Shown: positions 48,001 through 54,850 of the stretch, in pieces | Layout: each line of letters starts with the position of its first letter | Numbering within the stretch: position 1 is the first letter of the stretch | Notes under the pieces: model-generated | The model's database searches: none | The model's input: only the letters and a program-made list of their open reading frames with translations | What the model was told of the DNA's origin: nothing | Program-made: the position numbers and the translations under genes | NCBI RefSeq assembly: GCF_011762045.1 | Contig: NZ_JAASQS010000003.1 | Span: forward strand, 248,001 to 312,000 | DNA: 64,000 nt | Direction: 5' to 3' | From: Rhizomicrobium electricum | GTDB lineage: Bacteria > Pseudomonadota > Alphaproteobacteria > Micropepsales > Micropepsaceae

Positions 48001-48499
48001 GCTGTCGCACCATCCCGAAGCGGGCGTGCGCTATTTCTCCGGCACAGCCACCTACACCAAAACGATCGACGTTCCGGCCGCTATGCTGCGCGTCTCGCAT
48101 GAGATCTATCTCGACCTTGGCGCGGTGAAAAATCTCGTTCGTGTGCGGATCAATGGCGTGGATCTCGGCATATTGTGGAAGCCGCCGTTCCGTTGCGCCG
48201 TCAAGGCCGCTCTGCGGCCGGGCAAAAACCGGATCGTGCTGGAAGTTACCAATATGTGGGGCAACCGGCTGATCGGCGACGAACAACTGCCGGACGATTG
48301 TGCCTGGGTGTCCGTGCCGGACCGCGGCGCCCGCATCAAGGAATGGCCGCGATGGCTGCTCGACAATACCGCGCGGCCCAGTTCGCGCATCGGGTTCATC
48401 GTTTGGAAGTTTTACGGCAAGGACGACGCCCTGCCGGAGTCGGGACTGATCGGCCCGGTCCGTCTGGAAACAACGCAAGAAGTCCTGCTGCACCCTTAA
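45038..48499 (+). CDS. GH106 alpha-L-rhamnosidase, divergent, Tat-exported
   Basis: The protein is 1153 aa from ATG 45038, which has GGGAG 7 nt upstream; earlier in-frame ATGs at 45008 and 45023 lack this. The signal IPRRDFIKAGLYGASGLA is Tat-type. WHWMDGNVSKAGITADLEAM is the opening block of GH106, GLHNCSGWSSTGGPWITP follows, and VDSYEVGAQNWT and AAEPYIGPFSPIDGG lie in the barrel. A C-terminal jelly roll has LDLGAVKNLVRVRINGVDLG. GH106 releases alpha-L-rhamnose from RG-I, RG-II or glycosides. It differs from the tandem pair at 54.8-61.6 kb in the barrel motifs, so its linkage preference may differ. GH28 genes lie on both sides. Confidence 0.88.
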   Translation: MATDTTIPRRDFIKAGLYGASGLAIAQGERAEAAIAPRDGLAEGFARPPAAAKPHTLWHWMDGNVSKAGITADLEAMQCIGLGGAMIFSIGYDLPAGPVRYASPEWRGMIRHAAAEAQRLGLELGLHNCSGWSSTGGPWITPDLAMQTVVWNETRVSGAKRLEQALLQPAAGKYAAYYRDIAVIAVPTPRAERVALEDVKVQIFTSLPGDAPRPFGGRATALKIAFPTPSGTPQYITLRFDRPYTAQALSLASVAGHGAVTCTVEVSDNGRDYRPAARLVLPRRGMPNINFPEVTARYFRLAFTGEVLDSIPFEVSGLDLLNGYRLPGWAAKAGFALADRFTPEWNAPCPPELRYRRQDIVDLSAHMDADGTLRWDVPAGEWTILRFGYAPTGAINVHADAGGTGLEVDKMNPKALDAHFDGLLDAVLKELGPLTGQSLCSIMVDSYEVGAQNWTGGFRSEFRQRRGYDIIPFLPVLTGRIIDTPETTERVLWDLRRVIADLFTEHYYGRFRARCHENGLTFAAEPYIGPFSPIDGGQTCDLPIAEFWTGKLFPENKSVGRRVISSAHLNSQPVVGAEAFTSRYDIDRFSLDPAALKADGDAQFCEGITRFIVHRFAHQPWLDKAPGMTMGPYGLHFDRTQTWWEPGRAWIDYLTRSQYLLQAGKPVADVLCFDGEDCQALSRWGDGNLPALPSGYDFDFVNTTHLMTAKVENGEIILANGVHYRVLALPDARYVTRAVAQKIAELVKAGATVSGPPPLRSPSYSDDAGADEEIARIVADIWGACDGKTVTQNRYGKGTVYWGLALSGVLSATGVVPDFAAEGTAEVLFKHRSLPDAEIYFVSNQSQQSISATCRFRVHRKAPEIWNPETGHSEPAALYRQTEHGTELPLTLDPSGSLFVIFRRNGRDDHALAISGDFASGHLMWTAKQFVLEASQPGRYAITTAKGRTLQAAVAAPPPPLDISNGWRVAFPTGTGAPKELVLDRLASLSHHPEAGVRYFSGTATYTKTIDVPAAMLRVSHEIYLDLGAVKNLVRVRINGVDLGILWKPPFRCAVKAALRPGKNRIVLEVTNMWGNRLIGDEQLPDDCAWVSVPDRGARIKEWPRWLLDNTARPSSRIGFIVWKFYGKDDALPESGLIGPVRLETTQEVLLHP

Positions 48500-48538
48500 A
48501 AACCGCAAACGGCGACACCGCCGCTCACGAGGAATACT

Positions 48539-49942
48539 ATGCTTGGACGGAATGAATTGTGTAGCGCAGCGGTCTTGTCGCTGCTGCTCGGCGGATTGAC
48601 GGCGGCCCCGGCCGCCGCGCAAGCGACGGTGACATTTGCGGATCGCGTCTGCAATGTGCGCGACTATGGCGCCACCGGCGCGCGTCTTATCCCCGAGACC
48701 GCGGCATTCCAGAAAGCCATCGACGACTGCGCCGCGAAAGGCGGCGGCACGGTCGAGATTCCGCGCGGCTGGTGGTACGTCGGGCCTCTGACGCTGAAAA
48801 GCAATATCCGGCTCGATGTCGCCAAATATGCCGTCGTGCAGTTCGCCACCGATCCGGCGCTCTATGGCACCACCCGGCACCCGGTGTCGCCGGAAGGCAA
48901 GAACGCCGACCGCGCCCTCATCAACATCGCCGATGCCACCAATGTGGCAATCACCGGCGAAGGCACTCTCGATGGACAAGGCTACGTCTGGTGGGAGTGG
49001 ATGCGCGAATACTGGCGCGACTCGGAGGCCGCGAAGTCCGGCGAAGCCAATCAGCGTCAGAAAGTGACCCGGCCGCGGCTTCTGCTTGCCAACAACGTGA
49101 AGAACCTTCTTCTCGAGGGCGTCACCTTCGCCAATGCGCCGTCGTTCCACGTGGTGTTGAACCACTCGGAGGACATCACGGTGCGCAATACCTCCATCCT
49201 GGCACCGGCCTCCTCGCCCAATACCGATGCGATCGATCCCGGCAACAGCCGGAATGTCCTGATCGAAGGCAACACCATCAGCTGCGGCGACGACATCGTC
49301 GCGATCAAGGGCTCGGGCGTGGAACCCGGCCATCCCGATGCCGCCGTGTCTAATATCGTGATCCGCAACAACAAGATTTTCGGCGGTCACGGCATCTCGA
49401 TCGGCAGCGGCACCTCCGGCGGCGTCAAGCACGTGCTGATCGAGAACAACACGTTTGAAGGCTCCTTCCACGGACTGCGCATCAAGACGCGGCGCGGTTA
49501 CGGTGGGGAAGTGTCGGATATCGTCTTCCGCAACAACACGATGAAGGACGTCGAGAACGTCCTGACCATTTCCGCATATTTCCAGTATGCGCCGCTCGAT
49601 CTCAGCGCCGCCAAGACCTCCAAGGGCGGCATGCTGATCGTCGACCTGTTCTATCCGCCGGAAAACGAACCCGCGCAGCCCTATGTCGAAAACCAGACGC
49701 CCGACATCCACGACATCACCATCGACGGCCTCACCGCGACAGGTGCCGAACGGGCGGGCATCGTGATCGGCCTTCCGGAGAAAGAGATCCGCGCGATGAC
49801 GATGCGCAACGTGCGGATCGAGGCCAAGACCGGCCTGATCGTGCGCAACGCGGCCATACGGGCCGAGACGACAACGATTTCCACCACCAACGGCGATCCC
49901 GTTCAGCGCCAGCGCCATGGGCGCTTCCAAACCGGAAAATGA
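48539..49942 (+). CDS. GH28 polygalacturonase-family enzyme 2
   Basis: A 467-aa protein; ATG 48539 has GAGGA 5 nt upstream. Signal peptide ends AAAQ (about 28). All GH28 residues are present: D230 in SPNTDAID, D251/D252 in CGDDIVAIKGSG, H284 in GGHGISIGSG, and RIKTRRG. The order matches endo/exo-polygalacturonases and RG-I galacturonohydrolases. It is 39 nt downstream of the GH106 gene, consistent with paired removal of galacturonate and rhamnose. Confidence 0.92.
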   Translation: MLGRNELCSAAVLSLLLGGLTAAPAAAQATVTFADRVCNVRDYGATGARLIPETAAFQKAIDDCAAKGGGTVEIPRGWWYVGPLTLKSNIRLDVAKYAVVQFATDPALYGTTRHPVSPEGKNADRALINIADATNVAITGEGTLDGQGYVWWEWMREYWRDSEAAKSGEANQRQKVTRPRLLLANNVKNLLLEGVTFANAPSFHVVLNHSEDITVRNTSILAPASSPNTDAIDPGNSRNVLIEGNTISCGDDIVAIKGSGVEPGHPDAAVSNIVIRNNKIFGGHGISIGSGTSGGVKHVLIENNTFEGSFHGLRIKTRRGYGGEVSDIVFRNNTMKDVENVLTISAYFQYAPLDLSAAKTSKGGMLIVDLFYPPENEPAQPYVENQTPDIHDITIDGLTATGAERAGIVIGLPEKEIRAMTMRNVRIEAKTGLIVRNAAIRAETTTISTTNGDPVQRQRHGRFQTGK

Positions 49943-49999
49943 GGCCGCTGGTGCGGGATAATTGATTGATCCTGATGCAACCAGACATCGATACCCTCG

Positions 50000-50035
50000 G
50001 GAGGCAGTCACCGGAACCGGCAGCCACCTGCCTCC
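50000..50035. repeat. Inverted repeat between GH28 and rhaD
   Basis: GGAGGCAG and CTGCCTCC form an 8-bp stem, with CCGG/CCGG inside, about 57 nt after the GH28 stop. There is no T run, so it may be a factor-dependent end or an RNA-stabilising structure. Confidence 0.4.
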
Positions 50036-50116
50036 AATCAGGCTTGCGCCCGAGGTTTCCGGTCTACCCAAGCGCGATCGCCCGACTTTGTCGCATGGCC
50101 GAGCCCTCTATTCCTT

Positions 50117-50150
50117 TTTGACCGGTTTTGTGCGATTATGATCGAAATCG
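50117..50150. promoter_or_regulatory. Clustered elements upstream of rhaD
   Basis: Three elements are packed here: TTTGACCGGTTT (50117-50128), which recurs exactly at 51384; GTGCGATTAT (50130-50139), which recurs exactly at 51187; and ATGATCGAAATCG (50138-50150), which matches the rhamnose motif at 10 of 13 positions. TTGACC could also serve as a -35 box. Confidence 0.5.
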
Positions 50151-50257
50151 TCTCTGGCGGCGCGCGCTCGGATCGCGAGCAATCACTACCGGAAGGCGAG
50201 GAGAATAAGCCAGCCGTGGCAACACACGCCCGAACCAACCGACAAGGTTCTGATCTT

Positions 50258-51160
50258 ATGGATAGTTTGCGTACCGAGCATTCGTGGTTCGTCGCGGAGA
50301 TGATTCGCGTCACAACGGATATGTGGCGAAAGGGATGGGATGAGCGTAACGGCGGAAACGTTTCGCTGCGGCTCACCAAGGACGATATCGCGTCCTATCT
50401 TCCGGTCTGGAACCAGCCGCGCGTTCGCAAGCTGACGGAGCCGGTCCAAGGCCTCGACGGCGAATGCTTCCTGGTCACCGGCACCGGCGCCTATTTCCGC
50501 AATGTCGAGCGCGAACCCGAGCAGAATCTCGGTGTCATCCGCGTGCTCGCCGGCGGCGAAGCGATCGAAATCCTGTGGGGCTTCGGCACCGACGGCGGCC
50601 CCACCTCAGAACTGCCGGCGCATCTCAAGTCGCACTACGCCAGCCAGTCCCGCGAAGGGGCGCCCAAGCGCGTCATCATGCACTGCCACGCCACCAACCT
50701 GGTGTCGCTTTCCTATGTGCTCGAACTGACGACGTCGAACCTCACCCGCGCGCTGTGGGAAGGCTCGACCGAATGCCTGGTCGTTTTCCCCGACGGCATC
50801 GGCACCCTCGAATGGATGGTGCCCGGCACCGACAGCATCGGCGACGCCACCGCCGCCCTGCTCGCCCAGCACCCGCTCGCGCTGTGGCCTTTCCACGGCG
50901 TGTTCGCGTCGGGGACGACGCTCAACGAGGCCTTCGGCTTGATCGATACGGTGGAGAAAGCGTCCGAATTGCTGGTCAAAACCATCTCGATGGGCGGTCC
51001 GCGCCAGACCATCTCGACGCAAAACCTGATCGATCTGGCCCGTCACTTCGGCGTCAAACCGCTGCCGTCGGCTCTTGCCCTGAATGGCTGGCGGCTGGCG
51101 CCCCATCCGGCGGAAAAGCCGCGTAAGGAAGCGGCGCTGTTCGGCACGGCAGGTCGTTGA
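50258..51160 (+). CDS. rhaD: Rhamnulose-1-phosphate aldolase
   Basis: The protein is 300 aa from ATG 50258, chosen because homology to E. coli RhaD begins there (SWFVAEMIRVTTDMWRKGWDERNGGN). The ribosome binding site is weak. This is a class II aldolase: Zn ligands H142 and H144 in IMHCHATN, H213 in WPFHGVF, and E118 in PTSELPAH. LWEGSTECLVVFPDG and LIDTVEKASELLVK-type blocks follow. It splits L-rhamnulose-1-phosphate to dihydroxyacetone phosphate and L-lactaldehyde, completing the pathway with the kinase-isomerase ORF. Confidence 0.95.
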   Translation: MDSLRTEHSWFVAEMIRVTTDMWRKGWDERNGGNVSLRLTKDDIASYLPVWNQPRVRKLTEPVQGLDGECFLVTGTGAYFRNVEREPEQNLGVIRVLAGGEAIEILWGFGTDGGPTSELPAHLKSHYASQSREGAPKRVIMHCHATNLVSLSYVLELTTSNLTRALWEGSTECLVVFPDGIGTLEWMVPGTDSIGDATAALLAQHPLALWPFHGVFASGTTLNEAFGLIDTVEKASELLVKTISMGGPRQTISTQNLIDLARHFGVKPLPSALALNGWRLAPHPAEKPRKEAALFGTAGR

Positions 51161-51186
51161 TCGGCTGCTCCAGGGCCGAAAACGCT

Positions 51187-51196
51187 GTGCGATTAT
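51187..51196. promoter_or_regulatory. GTGCGATTAT element between rhaD and the DeoR regulator
   Basis: GTGCGATTAT repeats the rhaD-promoter element at 50130. Here it runs on into ATCGCATG, making an imperfect palindrome GCGATTATATCGC. Confidence 0.4.
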
Positions 51197-51383
51197 ATCG
51201 CATGGGATCATTACGGCTGGGCCCATGCATGTCACCGTCATACCGGAGATTTCCCTGTCCATCGGTGGCAGAGCTTCAGGGGACCGGCCAACAGTCGTCT
51301 TTGCGTCGTACTGCGGGTATCCTCCGCTGAGATCAATTTGACGTGGTCCCGTCCGGCCCGTGATCATGTATATTGTGGGTGAA

Positions 51384-51395
51384 TTTGACCGGTTT
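51384..51395. promoter_or_regulatory. TTTGACCGGTTT element just upstream of the DeoR regulator
   Basis: Exact 12-nt repeat of 50117-50128, here ending 11 nt before the regulator's ATG, so a bound protein could block initiation. GAATTTG, part of the rhamnose motif, overlaps its left end. Confidence 0.4.
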
Positions 51396-51406
51396 ATGAG
51401 TCGGAT

Positions 51407-52186
51407 ATGCATTCAGCCGAGCGCGACAGGATCATTCTGAACCTCCTCGAAGAGCAGAGGTTCGTTTCATTTCGCGAACTATCCCAGAAGCTCTCCGCCT
51501 CTGCAGCAACGCTTCGGCGCGATCTCGAACGCTTGCAGGATGCGGGCAAACTCAAGCGCGTACGCGGTGGAGCCCAGGTCGGTGAGGACGCCGAGCTTGC
51601 CGGCTTCCATCTGCAAGGCGTGCCGTTCCACGAAAACGTCGGACGCAATCGCGCCGCCAAGGAGGCGATCGGCAAAGCCGCCGCCGCCCTGTGCAAGCCG
51701 GGCGAAGCGGTCATCATCGACGGCGGTTCGACCACACTGCAAATGTGTCCGCATCTCGAACCGCTCCGGCTCCAGGTGCTGACCAATTCGCTGCATATCG
51801 TCAGCGCGCTCCTGCAGCAGCCCAACACCGGCGTGTCGATTCCGGGCGGCGTTGTCTTCCGCGAACAGAACATCGTGCTCGATCCGTTCGTGGACGCTAC
51901 CACCCGCACCTTCCACGCCAGCCGCATGTTTCTCGGCTCGGCCGCCGTCACCCGCTACGGCCTGATGCAGAGCGACATCATCCTGGTGCAGGCCGAACGC
52001 AAGCTGCTCAATCTCGCCGACGAGCTGATCGCTCTGGTGGACTCCTCGAAGTTTGCCGCCAGCGCCGCGCATCAGCTGTGCGATCTCTCGCGTGTCCACA
52101 CGCTCATCACCGACGACGGCATCGATACGGCCTCGGCCAAGATGATCGAAGAACACGGCGTATCGCTGATTACGGTTTCGCCCTGA
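51407..52186 (+). CDS. DeoR-family regulator of rhamnose genes (RhaR-like)
   Basis: A 259-aa protein with an N-terminal DeoR helix-turn-helix (about 4-57; FVSFRELSQKLSASAATLRRD) and the DeoR C-terminal sensor domain (about 75-235), whose IIDGGSTT and SSKF segments bind phosphosugars in relatives. Rhizobial rhamnose loci use a DeoR-type repressor, so this is the natural regulator of rhaD and its neighbours. It lies downstream of rhaD (246-nt gap) in the same orientation. The effector is likely rhamnulose-1-phosphate or rhamnose, which is inference. Confidence 0.88.
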   Translation: MHSAERDRIILNLLEEQRFVSFRELSQKLSASAATLRRDLERLQDAGKLKRVRGGAQVGEDAELAGFHLQGVPFHENVGRNRAAKEAIGKAAAALCKPGEAVIIDGGSTTLQMCPHLEPLRLQVLTNSLHIVSALLQQPNTGVSIPGGVVFREQNIVLDPFVDATTRTFHASRMFLGSAAVTRYGLMQSDIILVQAERKLLNLADELIALVDSSKFAASAAHQLCDLSRVHTLITDDGIDTASAKMIEEHGVSLITVSP

Positions 52187-52280
52187 GTTTTCGCGCGATA
52201 ACGATTGCATTTGATTGTTTGTGACGGCACTCTTCTTTCCGTGAGAGCGCGTAAAACGCGTCATTTCGAGGGAGAGTGCC

Positions 52281-53879
52281 ATGGGCCTTGTCGTTGTCGA
52301 AAATACACGCCCTGATTGGGGCTTGGTAGGAAGACGGCAGCTCCTCTACGGCGCGAGCTTGGCGGTCCTGCCCTTCTCGGCGGCCAGCGCCAATGCACCC
52401 GATGCATTCGATATCCGCAAATTCGGCGCCAAGGGCGACGGCAACACCCTCGATACGTCTGCAATCCAGAAAGCGATCGATACGGCGGCCAAAGCGGGTG
52501 GCGGCACGGTTTTCTTCCCGAAAGGGCGCTTCCTGTCGTTCTCGCTCCACCTCAAGAGCCACGTGACGCTCTATTTCGGGTCCGGCGCGGTGCTGGTGGC
52601 GGCCGATCCCAAGAAGCATCCCGGCAAATACGATCCCGCCGAACCGAACAAGTTCGAGAACTATCAGGACTACGGCCACTCCTATTTCCACAATAGCCTG
52701 ATCTGGGGCGAGAACATCGAGGATGTGGCGATCCTCGGCCCCGGCTGGATCGACGGCGAAGGCCTTACCAATGTCAGCCCGAATGCGCCGTGGAGCGTCG
52801 GCATCGGCCGCGACGACCTGCCCCAGACCGACATGCTGAAGGCGCGTATCGCCGACCACGCTGAATCCGTGAAGAAGATGGCGGGCCTGGGCAACAAGGC
52901 GATCGCGCTCAAGAACTGCCGCAACATCACGCTGCGCGACATCACCATCTATCGCGGCGGCCATTTCGGCATCCTGGCGACCGGCGTCGACAACCTTACC
53001 ATCGACAATCTCAAGATCGACACCAACCGCGACGGCATCGACATCGATGTGGTGCGCAACTGCCGGATCTCAAACTGCTCGGTCAACTCGCCGACCGACG
53101 ACGCGATCGTGCTGAAAAGCTCATATGCCTTGGGCGAAGTGCGACCGACCGAAAACGTCACTATCACCAACTGCTTCGTCTCGGGGTATGCAGTCGGTTC
53201 GATGCTGGACGCGACCTACAAACGCGAGCAGCTCAAGAACATCCTTCCGCACCTTACGAGCGGCCGCATTAAACTCGGCACGGAATCGACCGGCGGCTAC
53301 CGCAACGTTGCCGTCTCCAACTGCGTGTTCGACTGCTGCAACGGCCTCGCCATCGAAAGCGTCGACGGCGCCGTGCTGGAAGACGTGGTGTGCAACAATC
53401 TGGTGATGCGCGACTGCACCGCGGCACCGATTTTCCTCCGCCTCGGCGACCGCCGGCGCGCGCCCAAAGGCGCTCCGATGGCCGTGCTGCGGCGCGTTTC
53501 CGTCAGCGACGTCGATTGCCACTATCTCGACAAGCGCTACTGCTCGATCGTCTCCGGCGTTCCGGGCGGGCTGATCGAGGACGTATCCTTCGCCGGCATC
53601 CGCCAGATCCATCCCGGTGGCGGCAGCGCTGCCGACGCAGCCATCAAGCCGCCCGAGAACGAAGGCGCCTATCCCGATCCCGACATGTTCGGCCCGATGC
53701 CGGCGTGGGGCTTCTATCTGCGCCATGTCCGCGGCGTGACCATGACCGACATCGATATGCGGTGTCTGACGCCGGATGCGCGTCCGGCCGTGGTCACCGA
53801 CGACGTTCAAGGCCTTCGTGCGCATGGCGTGTTTGCATCCGCCGCACCGGGAGCCCCGATGGCGCCGGTCACGCTGTAG
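52281..53879 (+). CDS. GH28-family enzyme 3 with altered active site
   Basis: A 532-aa protein; GGGAGAG lies a few nt before ATG 52281. Signal region contains VGRRQLLYGASLAVLPF, a Tat-like twin arginine placed 18 residues in. The beta-helix has D251 in DTNRDGIDIDV and D273/D274 in SPTDDAIVLKSS at the GH28 catalytic positions. The usual GHG histidine motif is replaced by IKLGTESTGGYRNV. Related sequences are often annotated as rhamnogalacturonidases. The 3-prime end overlaps the convergent reductase gene by 11 nt. Confidence 0.85.
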   Translation: MGLVVVENTRPDWGLVGRRQLLYGASLAVLPFSAASANAPDAFDIRKFGAKGDGNTLDTSAIQKAIDTAAKAGGGTVFFPKGRFLSFSLHLKSHVTLYFGSGAVLVAADPKKHPGKYDPAEPNKFENYQDYGHSYFHNSLIWGENIEDVAILGPGWIDGEGLTNVSPNAPWSVGIGRDDLPQTDMLKARIADHAESVKKMAGLGNKAIALKNCRNITLRDITIYRGGHFGILATGVDNLTIDNLKIDTNRDGIDIDVVRNCRISNCSVNSPTDDAIVLKSSYALGEVRPTENVTITNCFVSGYAVGSMLDATYKREQLKNILPHLTSGRIKLGTESTGGYRNVAVSNCVFDCCNGLAIESVDGAVLEDVVCNNLVMRDCTAAPIFLRLGDRRRAPKGAPMAVLRRVSVSDVDCHYLDKRYCSIVSGVPGGLIEDVSFAGIRQIHPGGGSAADAAIKPPENEGAYPDPDMFGPMPAWGFYLRHVRGVTMTDIDMRCLTPDARPAVVTDDVQGLRAHGVFASAAPGAPMAPVTL

Positions 53880-54795
53880 CGGCGAGCCGGTTCTGATAAA
53901 CGCAAAGCGCCGCATAGGCAGTTGCCAACAGCGGCGTCTTTACGCCGGCCTTCGCGGCACGGGCCAGCAGATCGCCGATGATCTGGTCGGCTTCGATGGG
54001 ATTGCCCTGCACGAGATCGCGATACATCGAAGCCGCCAGCGCCGAATTCTTGGCCAGCAGAATCGTTTTGAGTGCGGCAACGAAGTCATGACCGGGAACG
54101 TGGCCAAGCGCGGAAACGGCAGCAACCACTTCGTCGAGAAATGCCTGTACGAACTCCCGTCCCCCAATCGCAGCCTCGATTTCGCCGACGGCGCCGCGCA
54201 TCAGGCAGGTGACGCCGCCGAGAGTGGCCATCATCACCCATTTTTCCCACATTTCGGACTCGATCCGCGACGACAGCCGCGCATCGAAGCCGACGCCGAC
54301 CATCTCCGCGTCCAGCGCGCGTATCCGCGCCGTGTCGTTGCCGTCACGTTCGCCGTAGACAAAATCGTGAAAGCCGGACAGTTGTTTGATGGCTCCCGAG
54401 GGATCGAGGGCTGCCGCGATCTTGCACAATCCCCCAACCAGAGCTCCGGCACCGAAGCGGGCAGCGAGGACGTCCATGTGGCGCATACCGTTGAGCGCCG
54501 GAACGATCACCGTGTCGGGGCCGACCGCCGGGGCAAAGTCCTCGATCGCCGCCGCCAGCGAATAGGCCTTGACGGTTATCACCACGGCGTCGAACGGCGC
54601 CGCGATAGTCCCGGCGGTCACCAGTTTTGGCGTGAGGGTTGCGTCGCCATGCGGACTGATGATCCGGAGACCATCTGCCGCCAATTGCTTGGCGCGCGCC
54701 GAGCGCACCAGAAACGTCACGTCGCGGCCGGCCGCCGCCAAGCGTCCGCCGAAATACCCGCCGGTCGCTCCGGCTCCAACCACCAGCAATCGCAT
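53869..54795 (-). CDS. 2-dehydropantoate 2-reductase family (ApbA/PanE-like) oxidoreductase
   Basis: The protein is 308 aa from ATG 54795, which has GAGGAG about 8 nt upstream; an in-frame start at 54843 would add 16 non-homologous residues. RLLVVGAGATGGYFGGRLAAAG (landmark GAGATGGYFG, 8-17) binds NADP, and VPALNGMRH and KWVMMATLGG follow the PanE pattern, with the conserved Lys in EKW. PanE itself makes pantoate. A copy inside a sugar locus may instead reduce another 2-keto acid. It is the only gene here with no clear link to pectin use. Confidence 0.85.
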   Translation of the reverse strand: MRLLVVGAGATGGYFGGRLAAAGRDVTFLVRSARAKQLAADGLRIISPHGDATLTPKLVTAGTIAAPFDAVVITVKAYSLAAAIEDFAPAVGPDTVIVPALNGMRHMDVLAARFGAGALVGGLCKIAAALDPSGAIKQLSGFHDFVYGERDGNDTARIRALDAEMVGVGFDARLSSRIESEMWEKWVMMATLGGVTCLMRGAVGEIEAAIGGREFVQAFLDEVVAAVSALGHVPGHDFVAALKTILLAKNSALAASMYRDLVQGNPIEADQIIGDLLARAAKAGVKTPLLATAYAALCVYQNRLAATA

Positions 54796-54850
54796 GGGTC
54801 TAGCTCCTCGCTGGCTCCAGCCATAGTATGCCGGAGCCAGCAAGGGAAGA

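Larger units (their letters stand above)
49943..50257. other. Upstream region of rhaD
   Basis: 315 nt without a gene. They hold the inverted repeat at 50000-50035 and the cluster of elements at 50117-50150. The rhaD frame is open from 50138, but its first 40 codons do not resemble RhaD. Confidence 0.55.
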
